From positions 1 through 57,704 of the forward strand of contig NZ_FPIR01000022.1 in NCBI RefSeq assembly GCF_900119155.1: a stretch of 57,704 bases of DNA, given 5' to 3'. Below are positions 7,965 to 17,334 of the stretch, piece after piece. Positions within the stretch are counted from its first letter, which is position 1; every line of letters begins with the position of its first letter. The notes under the pieces were generated by a model. It did no database searches. It had not been told where the DNA came from and saw only the letters and a program-made list of their open reading frames with translations. The stretch is from Ruminococcus sp. YE71 (GTDB lineage Bacteria > Bacillota > Clostridia > Oscillospirales > Ruminococcaceae). The translations under genes were made by a program, and so were the position numbers.

Positions 7965-9122
7965 TTAAAATCTGAATACAAAGAAGTTTGACGCTGACCA
8001 GCCGCATATCATGAACAGCACCAGCCAGTACATTCCAAGGAAAACAACGACGGCGGTATTCGAGCACACCTTTTGCTGGAAGGTCTTTCGTTTGAAGGCA
8101 TTCACGAGCATCGGCACCATCACTATCATGAAGTAGTCGCAGTAGTTGGATATTCTCGAACCGTATGCCGTTCTGAATGCGAAAAGAACGTAGGTATAGA
8201 ATACAAGACCCAGGATAGTGATTATCTTGATATTCTCATCGAAATCCTTCTTGACTCTTCTGAGGAAGTAAATAGGCGCAGCGGTAAACAGCACTCTGTA
8301 TACCCAGTCGTAGAATACACGCTTGTTGAAGCCGACAAGTCGCAGATAAGCGTCCTTTTCAAGATCGAACACAGCGTAGATATTCAGTGTGTACTTTTCG
8401 GGAAGCAGTGCGTTGTCGATAAGGAACATACTGATATTCTTCATCAGCATGATACCCAGCAGGTACACAACGATGAGGATTATCTTTGAGGTGTTGTCGT
8501 TCCTTCTCTTCACGAACATCGACAGTAAGATGAATACAAGTCCGAACACCGCCGAGAAGTGGAAGGATACGCCTATGGCAAAGCACAGCGCCGCCCTGAT
8601 ATAATGTTTTTCCTTTATATAGAAGTAGCACAGCAGTATGAAGGCACACGAAACGCTCTGCTTCATCAGATTTAAGGAATTGTTGTAGAACATACAGAAA
8701 TACGCGAACATTGTCAGCCACATAGGCGCATTTTCGCGGTTTTTGTACGCCGATATATAGATCGGCGTGATGACCAGCAGCTGTGATCCGAACAAGAAGA
8801 ATCCCGTATCGTGAAAGAGCCGTGAGGTCAGATATGCAAGCAGCATATAGCCCGTAGGTTCTTTGGATAATTCTTTCATTTCAGCAAATGTTGCTGAAGA
8901 ATCCGCATATTCAAAAGTTCGTACTGCGTACTCAAGAACGTCTCTTCCGACTGTATCGCCGCGGACACCTGCCAGTACCGACGGTATCAGCACGGCCAGA
9001 ACGGACAATGCAACAGCCTTCCTTTTTTTATTGCTGTCGAATTTCTTTTCTGCACGGTCCGTAGCCAGACAAGAGATCAGAAAGACGAACAGATACAGAG
9101 CTGTACTTTCCCCAATACTCAT
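7965..9122 (-). CDS. EpsG-family polysaccharide polymerase (Wzy-like)
   Basis: A 385-residue multi-pass membrane protein with about ten hydrophobic segments. The motif VRGDTVGRDVLEY (residues 53-65) matches the EpsG pattern R.GxD...Y. The stretch NNSLNLMKQSVSCAFILL and the FHFSAVF loop match the family motifs around NxxRQ and H-S. The protein is expected to polymerise lipid-linked repeat units outside the membrane. It is separated from the preceding glycosyltransferase by about 200 bases with a strong hairpin at 9240-9287, so its expression may be set apart from the genes before it. Confidence 0.82.
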   Translation of the reverse strand: MSIGESTALYLFVFLISCLATDRAEKKFDSNKKRKAVALSVLAVLIPSVLAGVRGDTVGRDVLEYAVRTFEYADSSATFAEMKELSKEPTGYMLLAYLTSRLFHDTGFFLFGSQLLVITPIYISAYKNRENAPMWLTMFAYFCMFYNNSLNLMKQSVSCAFILLCYFYIKEKHYIRAALCFAIGVSFHFSAVFGLVFILLSMFVKRRNDNTSKIILIVVYLLGIMLMKNISMFLIDNALLPEKYTLNIYAVFDLEKDAYLRLVGFNKRVFYDWVYRVLFTAAPIYFLRRVKKDFDENIKIITILGLVFYTYVLFAFRTAYGSRISNYCDYFMIVMVPMLVNAFKRKTFQQKVCSNTAVVVFLGMYWLVLFMICGWSASNFFVFRF

Positions 9123-9239
9123 TTATACTCTCCTAAAACTATCATATATTTCAACATCTGTCCCGAAGCGGCGACTGCTGTCACCCTTCATACAGTATCA
9201 TTAACTTTTCCTAAAAACCGTTTTTCTCAAGGAAAACAC

Positions 9240-9287
9240 ACCTGACGCCCAGACCAAGCCTTTTTTGCATAGGCTTGTGCGTCAGGT
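9240..9287 (-). terminator. Long hairpin inside the polysaccharide operon
   Basis: ACCTGACGC pairs with GCGTCAGGT, with a second inner stem AAGCC/GGCTT. On the minus strand it is followed by GTGTTTTCC rather than a clean U-tract. It may be a weak terminator or an RNA stability/processing element between the glycosyltransferases and the polymerase. Nothing else is seen in the 9123-9328 gap. Confidence 0.5.
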
Positions 9288-9328
9288 CTCAGATGATCCC
9301 CATATCAAGCCGAAAGGCGAAATATATA

Positions 9329-10285
9329 TTATTTCCTGAGCTTTGCCAGGAACGGAAGTTTGTACTTGACCTCATATTTGAGCCTTGCTTTCAGCGGAAG
9401 CTCGTTGAAAACGCCTGATGACTTCATACCCCTGAGGTCGTCAAGGTGCTGATAGTAGATAAGTTCCTTGCGTTTTATCATATGTTCGATATCCTTATGA
9501 TACTTTCCTTCCGTGAACTCATCGAATTCTTTCAGCAGACCGACGTGGCGGTCGTAGAAGTTCTTTTTCAGTCTTTCGGGCGAAGTTCTTATCGAACCCG
9601 ACGCCGAATTCGGATTGCCTGTTCTGTAGGCGCTCATCACCTCGTTAAAGTAGTGTGCGCAGCCGCCATAGGTCGTCACAAGTCTCACCACAAGGTCGAG
9701 AGACGTTGAGAAGCCCAGCACGGGGAGCAGATTTTCCGTCCTGCCGACGATGGAAGCCGTCGGCGTGAAATCGAGCCTGAGCAGATCCGCCACCGAGAGG
9801 TCTGCGCCCTCAGGCTTTTCGAGCGCCGCATACAGGTCGTTATCGTTCCACATCCTGCGCGGATAGAATGTCTTGATAAAATTCCCGTCGGTATCCACAA
9901 CGTTCGCGTTATGGAAGCAGAGATTGCATTCGGGATGCTTATCAAGGTAGTCTATCTGTTTTTGCAGTTTATGTTCATCGCACCAGTAATCATCGCCCTC
10001 GCATATAGCAAAGTACTTTGTCTTTACTTCTGGGATGACATATTTCTGCACTATATTTATACCCTTGCTGTACTGATTTTCCTGCTGGATTATAGTACGT
10101 ATCTTATCGGGATATTTATTTTGTAGCTCCTGCACGACCGCCCGTGAGCCGTCAGTGGAACAGTCCTCATGGATAAGGACGATGAATTCATGATCCGTTT
10201 TCTGTGTGCAGATGCTCTCTATACATTTTCTGAGCCATTTTTCGTGATTGAAACTCAGCACGCCGACTGTTACAACGGCAGCCAT
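9329..10285 (-). CDS. Family 2 glycosyltransferase
   Basis: A 318-residue GT-A fold enzyme. The N-terminus MAAVVTVGVLSFNHEKWLRK begins the nucleotide-binding fold; VLIHEDCSTDGS (near residue 40) and ICEGDDYWCDEHKLQKQ (near residue 98) carry the metal- and sugar-nucleotide-binding acidic residues (the DxD-like EGDDY). The ATG at 10285 was chosen: it follows AAAGGAG by 11 bases, and a GTG four codons upstream is the alternative. Transfers one sugar to the lipid-linked repeat unit; donor and linkage unknown. Confidence 0.85.
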   Translation of the reverse strand: MAAVVTVGVLSFNHEKWLRKCIESICTQKTDHEFIVLIHEDCSTDGSRAVVQELQNKYPDKIRTIIQQENQYSKGINIVQKYVIPEVKTKYFAICEGDDYWCDEHKLQKQIDYLDKHPECNLCFHNANVVDTDGNFIKTFYPRRMWNDNDLYAALEKPEGADLSVADLLRLDFTPTASIVGRTENLLPVLGFSTSLDLVVRLVTTYGGCAHYFNEVMSAYRTGNPNSASGSIRTSPERLKKNFYDRHVGLLKEFDEFTEGKYHKDIEHMIKRKELIYYQHLDDLRGMKSSGVFNELPLKARLKYEVKYKLPFLAKLRK

Positions 10286-10301
10286 CCTTACGATCACTCC
10301 T

Positions 10302-11120
10302 TTATAATCTGTATCCGTCCACCGCTCCTTTGAGCATACTCTTCAGCTTTGCCGCCTTATTATCCTCGTAAAGCAGCGTCTGTACAAAACGGTTGACGAT
10401 CCTTTTGTCGGCACTCAGACCGAGGTGATACTTCCGTTTCAGGTAGATGCTGTTGCGCACCCAGTAGTACTTTCTGAGAGGAGAATGATTGAAGATTATG
10501 ATCTCCTTGCCGAAGAATTTTTTCGTAACGCTTCTGCCGACCTCGTGCAGGAATCCTGTGTAGTTCATCCTGACGATCTTATATCCGCTGCCTGTGAGGG
10601 CGTAGCAGATATCGTAATCGACCATATCTATAAACAGCTTTTCGTCGAAGCCGCCGACGGCCTTTATGCACCTGATGTTATTGAGTGCGCCCGAGGTTAT
10701 GCAGAATCTTACCTTCTCATACTCCCCCGAGATGCCGAAATCGACCTCAACGCTGCGGTCACGGTATTTTGAAGTGATGATAGCGACGTTATCCTTTGCG
10801 CGTCTTACCATCTCATCGTATCGCTCTATAATATCGGGCTGACAGACGGTATCCTGATCGAGAGTCAGCACCCATGAAACACCGAGTTCCTCAGCCTTGT
10901 CCACTATCTGGTTAAGTGCTCTGGCTATTCCCTCGTTCTTATCGTTCCTGACGTAAGTGATATTGCTGTACTCTGCGGTGAGCGCGGTTATCTCCGTGAG
11001 ATTTTCCGAGCCGTTATCCACAAGTATCACATCCCTGACCTGCGGAGCTATCGCCGAGATATTCTCTTTAAGTCGTTCGGTATCGGGATTGAAAAGCACT
11101 ATCCCTGCGGCATATTCCAT
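10302..11120 (-). CDS. Family 2 glycosyltransferase, rhamnosyltransferase-like
   Basis: A 272-residue enzyme. AAGIVLFNPDTERLKENI starts the fold, VILVDNGSENLTEI carries the nucleotide-binding DNGS, and VLTLDQDTVCQPDII carries the DxD-type motif (DQD). This WbbL/RfbF-like arrangement is common in rhamnosyltransferases, which fits the dTDP-rhamnose operon at 23568-26955, although donor prediction from sequence alone is weak. It is 16 bases upstream of the next glycosyltransferase gene and 23 bases after the previous one. Confidence 0.83.
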   Translation of the reverse strand: MEYAAGIVLFNPDTERLKENISAIAPQVRDVILVDNGSENLTEITALTAEYSNITYVRNDKNEGIARALNQIVDKAEELGVSWVLTLDQDTVCQPDIIERYDEMVRRAKDNVAIITSKYRDRSVEVDFGISGEYEKVRFCITSGALNNIRCIKAVGGFDEKLFIDMVDYDICYALTGSGYKIVRMNYTGFLHEVGRSVTKKFFGKEIIIFNHSPLRKYYWVRNSIYLKRKYHLGLSADKRIVNRFVQTLLYEDNKAAKLKSMLKGAVDGYRL

Positions 11121-11143
11121 AACTCAAACCATCCTTTGACCGA

Positions 11144-12316
11144 TCAGTGCCTGCCATTTCCGTATTCGGCGAGGAAGATGTCATAGAAAGCCTCACGCTT
11201 TCTTATGAGTTTTTCCCTGCTGAACTCACGTGACTTCGCAAAGTTCCTTTTTGCGAGCTTTTTCAGATCGGTTTTCATTACTCTTTCCACGGCGCTTATC
11301 ACCTCATCAGTGCTGCCCTTTCTGAAAAGGCAGACCTTCGGGATAAGCTCGGGGATGCCTGCGATGCTCGTTCCGATGACGGGACATCCGCGGCTCATCG
11401 CCTCGATGACCGCTCTCGGCAGACCTTCCTGTTTGCTCGGCTGCACGTAGAGGTCGAGGGAGTCGTAATATTCGGGCATCTTGTCCGCGGAGAGGTTCCC
11501 CACGAACTTCACCCTGTCCGACACGCCCAGTTCTCTTGCAAGGTCGCGCAGGAAATAGTCGTGCTTTGCGCCGTTGTAGCCGCCCGCAAGACGGTACTCG
11601 ACGTCGTAGCCTTTCTCGACCAGCGGCTTTATCGCACGGATAACGTACTCCTGACCCTTATATCGGGTATCGAGCGCCGCCGCCGTGCCAAGCACCAGCT
11701 TTTTCTTCGGGTCGAAACCGCCGAGTTTTTCAAGGCGCTTTCCGAGAGTCGCAGTCTGCGGCTCGTCGATGACCACGTTTGAACAGCTGACCGTTCTGCC
11801 CTTTGTGGGGTAACGCTTTTGCAGGAACCTGCCCGTAACGTAGTAAACGTACTTCGCACCCGCGATGATGCTGCGGGTTTTCCAGTACATATACGGCGCC
11901 ACCGCTTTTCCGAGCAGTCCGTGGTTCCAGTAGCTGTCCCATGAACATCCCACGCTCTCGACGATGTAGGGCTTGTTGTATTTTTTGATGTATTTGACCG
12001 CCAGCTGTGCTATCGAACTCTGCGTCCTCAGTACGAAATAGTCGTTCTCACGGACGCATTTTTCGATTATCTTCTCAGCTTTCGGCTTGTTGACAAGTAT
12101 TGTTTTCGGGCTTTTGAAGTTCGGCACGCTGATGACTTTTATCTGCGGCGGAACAAGCGTGAAAGTCTTTCCCTCGACAGGCTTTGTGCGTATGAGAAAG
12201 GTGATGTTGTCCGCAAGATACGAGTACCTCTCGTAAAGCTCGTGGTAGGCAAACTCGTAGTAGTTGCCGTCCTTGTCATAGAACAAAGGCCCGTCGTGAA
12301 TAAAAACCAGATTCAT
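11144..12316 (-). CDS. Family 4 glycosyltransferase
   Basis: A 390-residue GT-B enzyme. The C-terminal domain shows the donor-site pattern SLDLYVQPSKQEGLPRAVIE, followed by AMSRGCPVIGTSIAGIPELI, typical of the GT4 EX7E motif region. Upstream, KLVLGTAAALDTRYKGQEYV is the start of the C-terminal Rossmann domain. The ATG at 12316 is preferred: it has AAAGGAG nine bases upstream and gives the natural N-terminus MNLVFIHDGPLFYDKDG; the frame stays open 22 codons further upstream without a better site. Acts in repeat-unit assembly on the cytosolic face. Confidence 0.86.
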   Translation of the reverse strand: MNLVFIHDGPLFYDKDGNYYEFAYHELYERYSYLADNITFLIRTKPVEGKTFTLVPPQIKVISVPNFKSPKTILVNKPKAEKIIEKCVRENDYFVLRTQSSIAQLAVKYIKKYNKPYIVESVGCSWDSYWNHGLLGKAVAPYMYWKTRSIIAGAKYVYYVTGRFLQKRYPTKGRTVSCSNVVIDEPQTATLGKRLEKLGGFDPKKKLVLGTAAALDTRYKGQEYVIRAIKPLVEKGYDVEYRLAGGYNGAKHDYFLRDLARELGVSDRVKFVGNLSADKMPEYYDSLDLYVQPSKQEGLPRAVIEAMSRGCPVIGTSIAGIPELIPKVCLFRKGSTDEVISAVERVMKTDLKKLAKRNFAKSREFSREKLIRKREAFYDIFLAEYGNGRH

Positions 12317-12402
12317 TTTCAGTAACTCCTTTACCCTCTCCGCATTTCTTTGGGTGCAGATGGGCTCCTCGCCCAAAAGCACGCATCGGAGATGGGTATT
12401 GA

Positions 12403-14724
12403 TTATTCGGACAGTGTTTTCTGCCAGAAGTCAAGGTTTCGGTCGAAGGAAAAATCCTCTTCCCATTTTTTGAGGGAGGCGCGGCTGTAGGCTTCCCATT
12501 CGTTGTAGTCGAGGGACAGTTTCAGGACTGCATCCACCCAGCCGTCGGTGTTCTCCTTGTCATCGACGATGACACCTGTCTCGCCGTCGGCAACGACTGT
12601 GTTGTTGATACCGACATCGGAAGCGACAGACGGCAGACCCACCGCCATGTACTGCACCAGCTTGAAACCGCCCTTTCCCATCGAGCGTTTGATGTTCAGG
12701 AGCGGCATGATGCCGATGTGGGCTTTGAGCATTTCGTCAAGAACGATGTCTCTCGCCCAGAGGATGTTCTTTATTTCAAGGTACTTTGTCTCGGCTTCGA
12801 GGGGCAGGTTGCAGATGACGGTCAGCGTCAGCTTCTTGCCCGTCTTTTCGCGGACTTCCTTAGCCGCATTGTCGAGTGCGGAAACGACGTTCCTGATATG
12901 CTTGAGCCCCGAAGAAGAGCCCACCCACAGGACGTTTATCTGTTCTGCGAAGGTGCTCTGCCGCTTTACGTTGAGCGAGGTCTTGTCCGCGATGCGGAAA
13001 TCGCCGTCGGTGGTGGGCAGAAGGCTGACCTTTTTGCGGCATCTTTTGCCGAGCATATTTTTAAGGTAGTCGCTGGTGACGATGACCTTGTCGCTGTATC
13101 TTCGCAGAAGGAGCGATTCAGCCCTCGTTATCTCGTTTATGCCGAAAATATCGTCATCGAAGTCCCATACGACCTTCGAGTTTTTGAGGATGTGCTCATA
13201 CATGAGGTCTATCGGGAACACGCACACCTTCGGCACTGCCGCACGGGAAATGACGACGGTGTCGGGCTTTTCGATGATATCGCGTGAGAAATTCCAAAGA
13301 TTGCGGAAGAATATCATGAGATGATATTCTATCTTGCAGAGCAGTGTCGGCGAATCGGAATACCTGCGGAACATCTTGTCCGTGACAGTGAATCGGTTCG
13401 TTATCCGTACATTTCCGAGCTTTTCGGTATACTGCAATATCCTGTAGTAGCTCGCCGCGTGGGTGAAGCCCCTTGTGTAGACCGAGACTCTTTTCATCGG
13501 GGCGGCGTTCTGCCTGCTTCCCTGCTCGCTCTGCTTTTTTCTCATGCGCTTTTTGTACATTTTCAGCACGCCCGTTTTGTACATCAGGGGGCGTATCTGT
13601 CTTTTTATGCTGTTTTTCAGCTTGAATGTCGAGGGGAAATATTTCCTTTGCAGTTCGCCCACCGACATTTTGTCGAGGTCGGCAAACATCTCGTCGCGGC
13701 GCGGAGATGGCTTCGCGGAAGCCACCATCATGCCGCCGTTTATCGCGCTGTCTTTATCGAAATCGAGCTGTACCGTATCGAGGTGTTTTCTAATATTTTC
13801 AAATGCGGCGGCGGCTTTTTCGTTGTTCACAAGCACCTGCGAAACGCCGATGCCGTCGTCCATTTCGGGGGCGGCGCCGCTGACGTACCAGTAATCGCCC
13901 ACCGTGAAGCTGCTGCGTCTGTGCTTGCCCTTGACATGGCAGTTGTAGCAGGACGGGCGGGATATCATTTCCTTGCTGTAGAATTGCAGCATTGGGTCAA
14001 CGTCGTAGGGTTCGTCGTATTCGGTGCCGTCTGAGTAGACCACGCGCATGGTAGTGCTGCCGTAGCCGTAAGTCTTTTCGCGGAAGCGCACCTCACGGAT
14101 GTCTTTTCCGCTCTTCTTTTTCTGCCAGGCGAGGTACTTGCTCCAGAATTTCGGAGAGGGCACGCCCTTGCAGATTATATCCATCGTGTAAAGTCCGTCG
14201 TAGTCTCTGCCCAGATAATTCAGCAGACCCTCGACCTGACAGGGAGTTCCCGTGAACAGCACTTTTCTGCCGCTTTCGAGGAATTCCTTCACCTTGCGGT
14301 AGGAAAAGCCAACCTCGCTCTGAACATATTTCGAGCGGTTGAACTTCTTTATATCGTCCATGCTTTCGATGAAGCTGTGTCTGACCGCGAAGTTTTCATC
14401 GAATCCCACGCCGAAAACACAGCCGCCCTGTTCAAGCACATACTCGGCAGCCGCCGCAAAGAAACCGCCCGAAGTCGAGCTTTTTCTCAGGGAAGCGTCC
14501 CTGTTTCTGACCAGATACGCCTTCGGCTGATTATCGGGTCTGCCGCTGTTGAGGACGGGACAGACCTTCGCGCACTTGTCGCAGCCGACACACTTGTCCT
14601 CATCGACGGACGGGTACAGAAAGCCTTCGCTGTCGGGCTTCATGGTTATGCAGCTGCGCGGACAGGCGTTCATACAGGCAGAACAGCCGCAGCAGTCTTT
14701 TTTAACTCGTTCTAAAATATCCAT
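12403..14724 (-). CDS. Fusion: ferredoxin/FrhB-like domain plus glycosyltransferase
   Basis: A single 773-residue frame. Residues 10-56 hold two 4Fe-4S motifs (C11/C12, C14, C17, C21 and C45, C48, C51, C55). Residues about 70-390 match the coenzyme F420 hydrogenase/dehydrogenase beta-subunit (FrhB) family, with SSTSGGFFAAAAEYVL and LFTGTPCQVEGLLNYL. Residues about 405-773 are a GT-B glycosyltransferase (VLWVGSSSGLKHI, then LVQYMAVGLPSVASDVG). FrhB-like proteins next to pyruvyl transferases are common in surface-polysaccharide clusters but their reaction is not established. Fusion to a glycosyltransferase in one chain is unusual. It lies 22 bases after the pyruvyl transferase gene. Confidence 0.85.
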   Translation of the reverse strand: MDILERVKKDCCGCSACMNACPRSCITMKPDSEGFLYPSVDEDKCVGCDKCAKVCPVLNSGRPDNQPKAYLVRNRDASLRKSSTSGGFFAAAAEYVLEQGGCVFGVGFDENFAVRHSFIESMDDIKKFNRSKYVQSEVGFSYRKVKEFLESGRKVLFTGTPCQVEGLLNYLGRDYDGLYTMDIICKGVPSPKFWSKYLAWQKKKSGKDIREVRFREKTYGYGSTTMRVVYSDGTEYDEPYDVDPMLQFYSKEMISRPSCYNCHVKGKHRRSSFTVGDYWYVSGAAPEMDDGIGVSQVLVNNEKAAAAFENIRKHLDTVQLDFDKDSAINGGMMVASAKPSPRRDEMFADLDKMSVGELQRKYFPSTFKLKNSIKRQIRPLMYKTGVLKMYKKRMRKKQSEQGSRQNAAPMKRVSVYTRGFTHAASYYRILQYTEKLGNVRITNRFTVTDKMFRRYSDSPTLLCKIEYHLMIFFRNLWNFSRDIIEKPDTVVISRAAVPKVCVFPIDLMYEHILKNSKVVWDFDDDIFGINEITRAESLLLRRYSDKVIVTSDYLKNMLGKRCRKKVSLLPTTDGDFRIADKTSLNVKRQSTFAEQINVLWVGSSSGLKHIRNVVSALDNAAKEVREKTGKKLTLTVICNLPLEAETKYLEIKNILWARDIVLDEMLKAHIGIMPLLNIKRSMGKGGFKLVQYMAVGLPSVASDVGINNTVVADGETGVIVDDKENTDGWVDAVLKLSLDYNEWEAYSRASLKKWEEDFSFDRNLDFWQKTLSE

Positions 14725-14746
14725 TATAATGTTCCGCCAATTGTGG

Positions 14747-15886
14747 TTAGTTTTTCAGGGACTCCGAAAGATAATCCCATGAATATTTTCTCAGCTTTGC
14801 GATATTCTTATGCACCTGTTCGTAGTCGATGGTATCGGTAAGGAACCTGTCCTCCCAGACATCGTTGACGATGCGGTCTTTCATGCCTGCGATGGAAAGC
14901 AGGGATTCAAGACGGGAGAAGGTGTTCTTGCCGCTGTCGGCGCTGTGCCTTCTGAACACAAGCACGTTCTTTCGGTAGAGTATCGAGAAAACGGTGCCGT
15001 GATAGGAGTCGGTGCAGACATACTCGGCGTTCTTTATCGCGCTGACGAAGTGCGAAGGATCGGGGTTGTCCACGAACTTCGCGTTCAGCTTGTTGTCGTA
15101 CTCGGCTATCTCGCCGAAGAAGGGCATCATCACGATGGGGAGCCCTGTCTTTTTCGCGAGTTTCAGCACGCATTTGCGGGGTTCGTTCCTGTTGCCGAGG
15201 AAGTAGCAGAAGATGTACTTCCCCTCCGCCACGGGCGATTCGGGCTGTATCTCGTCCCATTCATCCGCCGTGAAGAGGAGGGTCGGGTCGCAGACAACGG
15301 GGACTTTTTTGCCCGTCAGCTGTTTCACTATCTTCTTGCCCCTTATCTCGCGGACGGAGATGTGGTCGAACTTCGCGAGGAATTTTTTGTAGTGGCCGCT
15401 CAGCAGGAAGGGCACTTGCGAAACGCCGAAGCTTGGCGCATATGCGACGCGCTTGGTGCTGTCATCCAGCCAGTTGAGGGTATAGAAATCCGAACCGCTG
15501 TTGATGGGGTTCCAGACCTGATCGCTTCCGAGTACTGCCATGCTGTAGTTTTTACCTGCGCGTTTCAGCGCATCGTAGCCGACTATTTTCGGCGACGCTG
15601 TCATATACTTATCCACGAACGCGTCGAAAGCCTTGTTTCGCCTGCTTATCAGCTCCCTGTTCTTCCTCTGGAACATCTTTCTCTTGACGAAAGACCAGCG
15701 TTCCGCCATGATGGACGGGATGAGGAGCTGGATGAGGTATTTATACGCGGTCTTTTTTGTTTTCACGTATTTGATATATTCGTTGTCATAGCCGAGCTTT
15801 GTAACAGCCTTCTGGGTCGCATATGACTGCAACACGCTTCCGAAATTTCTTATATTCGGGCAAACGACCACAGCTACTTTTTTCAT
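14747..15886 (-). CDS. Polysaccharide pyruvyl transferase family protein
   Basis: A 379-residue protein of the CsaB/WcaK pyruvyl transferase family, which adds a ketal-linked pyruvate from PEP to a sugar. Visible motifs: NFGSVLQSYATQ near the N-terminus, AVLGSDQVWNP near residue 110, VCDPTLLFT near 200 and VCTDSYHGTVFSIL near 295, whose S-x-H-G-x is the family hallmark. The ATG at 15886 follows AGGAG by seven bases; the frame is open 35 codons further upstream without a better site. It is probably the first gene after the terminator at 15994-16031. Confidence 0.87.
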   Translation of the reverse strand: MKKVAVVVCPNIRNFGSVLQSYATQKAVTKLGYDNEYIKYVKTKKTAYKYLIQLLIPSIMAERWSFVKRKMFQRKNRELISRRNKAFDAFVDKYMTASPKIVGYDALKRAGKNYSMAVLGSDQVWNPINSGSDFYTLNWLDDSTKRVAYAPSFGVSQVPFLLSGHYKKFLAKFDHISVREIRGKKIVKQLTGKKVPVVCDPTLLFTADEWDEIQPESPVAEGKYIFCYFLGNRNEPRKCVLKLAKKTGLPIVMMPFFGEIAEYDNKLNAKFVDNPDPSHFVSAIKNAEYVCTDSYHGTVFSILYRKNVLVFRRHSADSGKNTFSRLESLLSIAGMKDRIVNDVWEDRFLTDTIDYEQVHKNIAKLRKYSWDYLSESLKN

Positions 15887-15993
15887 AGCGGTTCTCCTAA
15901 CAAGCATTTTGCATAAATTTTCGAGCTTCATCCCCAAAAAATCGTATATCCCGACGGACTTTTTATGGTCTCTCGGGCGGTCATCGATCACAT

Positions 15994-16031
15994 AAAAAAA
16001 CGGTGCACAATCTCAGCGGACCTGCGCACCG
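15994..16031 (-). terminator. Intrinsic terminator after the phosphoglycosyl transferase
   Basis: CGGTGC (16001-16006) pairs with GCACCG (16026-16031); on the minus strand the hairpin is followed by seven U residues. It lies between the first gene of the polysaccharide cluster and the rest. I see no convincing promoter between it and 15886, so read-through or attenuation is plausible. Confidence 0.7.
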
Positions 16032-16046
16032 GATCTTGATAATGAC

Positions 16047-16766
16047 TCAGGAATTTCCGATCCTGAGTACGAAAAAAATAGTTTTTATAATAATTTTAAT
16101 ATCGACAGTAACAGAACGTTCCCTGATGTATTTTCTGTCAAGTTCTATCTGCTGTTCTTTTGTAAGGGTATTCTTGCCGCCCACCTGCCAGTAGCAGGAG
16201 AGTCCCGGGTTCACGAGAAGCCTGTCCTCGGGAAGCCTTGCCTGTTCTCTGGGGATAAAGGGACGCGGTCCGACGATCGACATCTCGCCCTTGAGGATGT
16301 TTATCAGCTGGGGCAGTTCGTCGATGGAGGTCTTTCTGATGATATGTCCGATCTTTGTGATGCGGGGGTCGTCCTTAATTTTAAAGGTAGCGCCGTTGCA
16401 TTCGTCCTTATCCATCAGTTCCTCGCGCTTTTTATCGGCTTTTTTGCACATGGAGCGGAATTTATATATCTTGAAAAGCTTTCCGTCCTTGCCGACTCTG
16501 TCCTGAGTATAGACAGGGCTGCCGAAATCCTCGACCATGATAAGTATCATCACCACCAGCATCAGCGGTGACAGTACGGTGATAGCCAGCAGAGAGAAAA
16601 CGATATCGCTGATTCTCTTCACTGCCTCATATGCGGGCTTACTGCGGTAAATACTGTTTGAAGGGACAGCCTTTTTGCTCTCCGACAGTGATTTTTCGCC
16701 GAATGGTAACAGGTCGATATTGCCTGTCAGGACGTTTGTGTCGATTTGTGCGTTTACAGTAGTCAT
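16047..16766 (-). CDS. Undecaprenyl-phosphate sugar phosphotransferase (monotopic PGT)
   Basis: A 239-residue bacterial sugar transferase that starts repeat-unit synthesis by moving a sugar-1-phosphate to undecaprenyl phosphate. One membrane helix (residues about 50-75, SDIVFSLLAITVLSPLMLVV) is followed by the catalytic core: YTQDRVGKDGKLFKIYKFRSM, RKTSIDELPQLINILKGEMS with the catalytic Asp-Glu pair, VGPRPFIPRE and LSCYWQVGGKN. The short form lacks the extra N-terminal helices of WcaJ. It is preceded by its own promoter at 16852-16880 and followed by a terminator, so it may be expressed at a level different from the downstream genes. Confidence 0.92.
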   Translation of the reverse strand: MTTVNAQIDTNVLTGNIDLLPFGEKSLSESKKAVPSNSIYRSKPAYEAVKRISDIVFSLLAITVLSPLMLVVMILIMVEDFGSPVYTQDRVGKDGKLFKIYKFRSMCKKADKKREELMDKDECNGATFKIKDDPRITKIGHIIRKTSIDELPQLINILKGEMSIVGPRPFIPREQARLPEDRLLVNPGLSCYWQVGGKNTLTKEQQIELDRKYIRERSVTVDIKIIIKTIFFVLRIGNS

Positions 16767-16851
16767 TTTTATCCTCTAAGTTCACAAGTCAATTTCCATA
16801 AAGAACCCGACGAAGTACATAATTTGTTAAATATTATACTTCATCAAAGAT

Positions 16852-16880
16852 ATTATACCACATCCGAACAGAAAAGTCAA
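16852..16880 (-). promoter_or_regulatory. Sigma-A promoter of the polysaccharide cluster
   Basis: On the minus strand TTGACT (16880-16875), 17-bp spacer, TATAAT (16857-16852), giving a leader of about 80 bases. Bases 16881-17165 between this and the divergent promoter are AT-rich; no gene or clear site seen. Confidence 0.8.
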
Positions 16881-17165
16881 TGATTTTACACCATTTCATC
16901 ACTATAAATAAGAAGTCGGGATTTATTTTGACGATAATATCTATATTATATATTTTCGTAAACCCATTGAAACGGTTTGTGCACAATTTCATAAAAATAA
17001 TACTGAAAACGCATGGAAGAATAAGGGTAAAAGCAACTTAATCGATAAAAATATGCATATTGTACCCGAAATTTTCGGCGATTTGACGATTTCGGAATAT
17101 TCCCTAAGTATGTATACTCTTTTTGAATTGATATTGTTATCGCAGCAATATTCAGCATGATTTAA

Positions 17166-17194
17166 TTGACATATTCTATTAAATGTAGTAAAAT
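17166..17194 (+). promoter_or_regulatory. Sigma-A promoter of the acyltransferase/glycosyltransferase pair
   Basis: TTGACA (17166-17171), 17-bp spacer, TAAAAT (17189-17194). The leader to the ATG at 17335 is about 135 bases and contains T-rich runs and short GC hairpins (17230-17300) that could be regulatory; no known riboswitch pattern was recognised. Confidence 0.7.
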
Positions 17195-17334
17195 ATTAAG
17201 GATAATGTATATATTATGCCCTGTTGATGACGTGCGGCCGTCTTTTCGGAAATTGCGCTTTTTTTGACTCACGGGCGGTAATTTTTTTCGTCAGATCGCC
17301 TAATTCTGACGCAGGTCAAGGAGAATAAGGGGAA

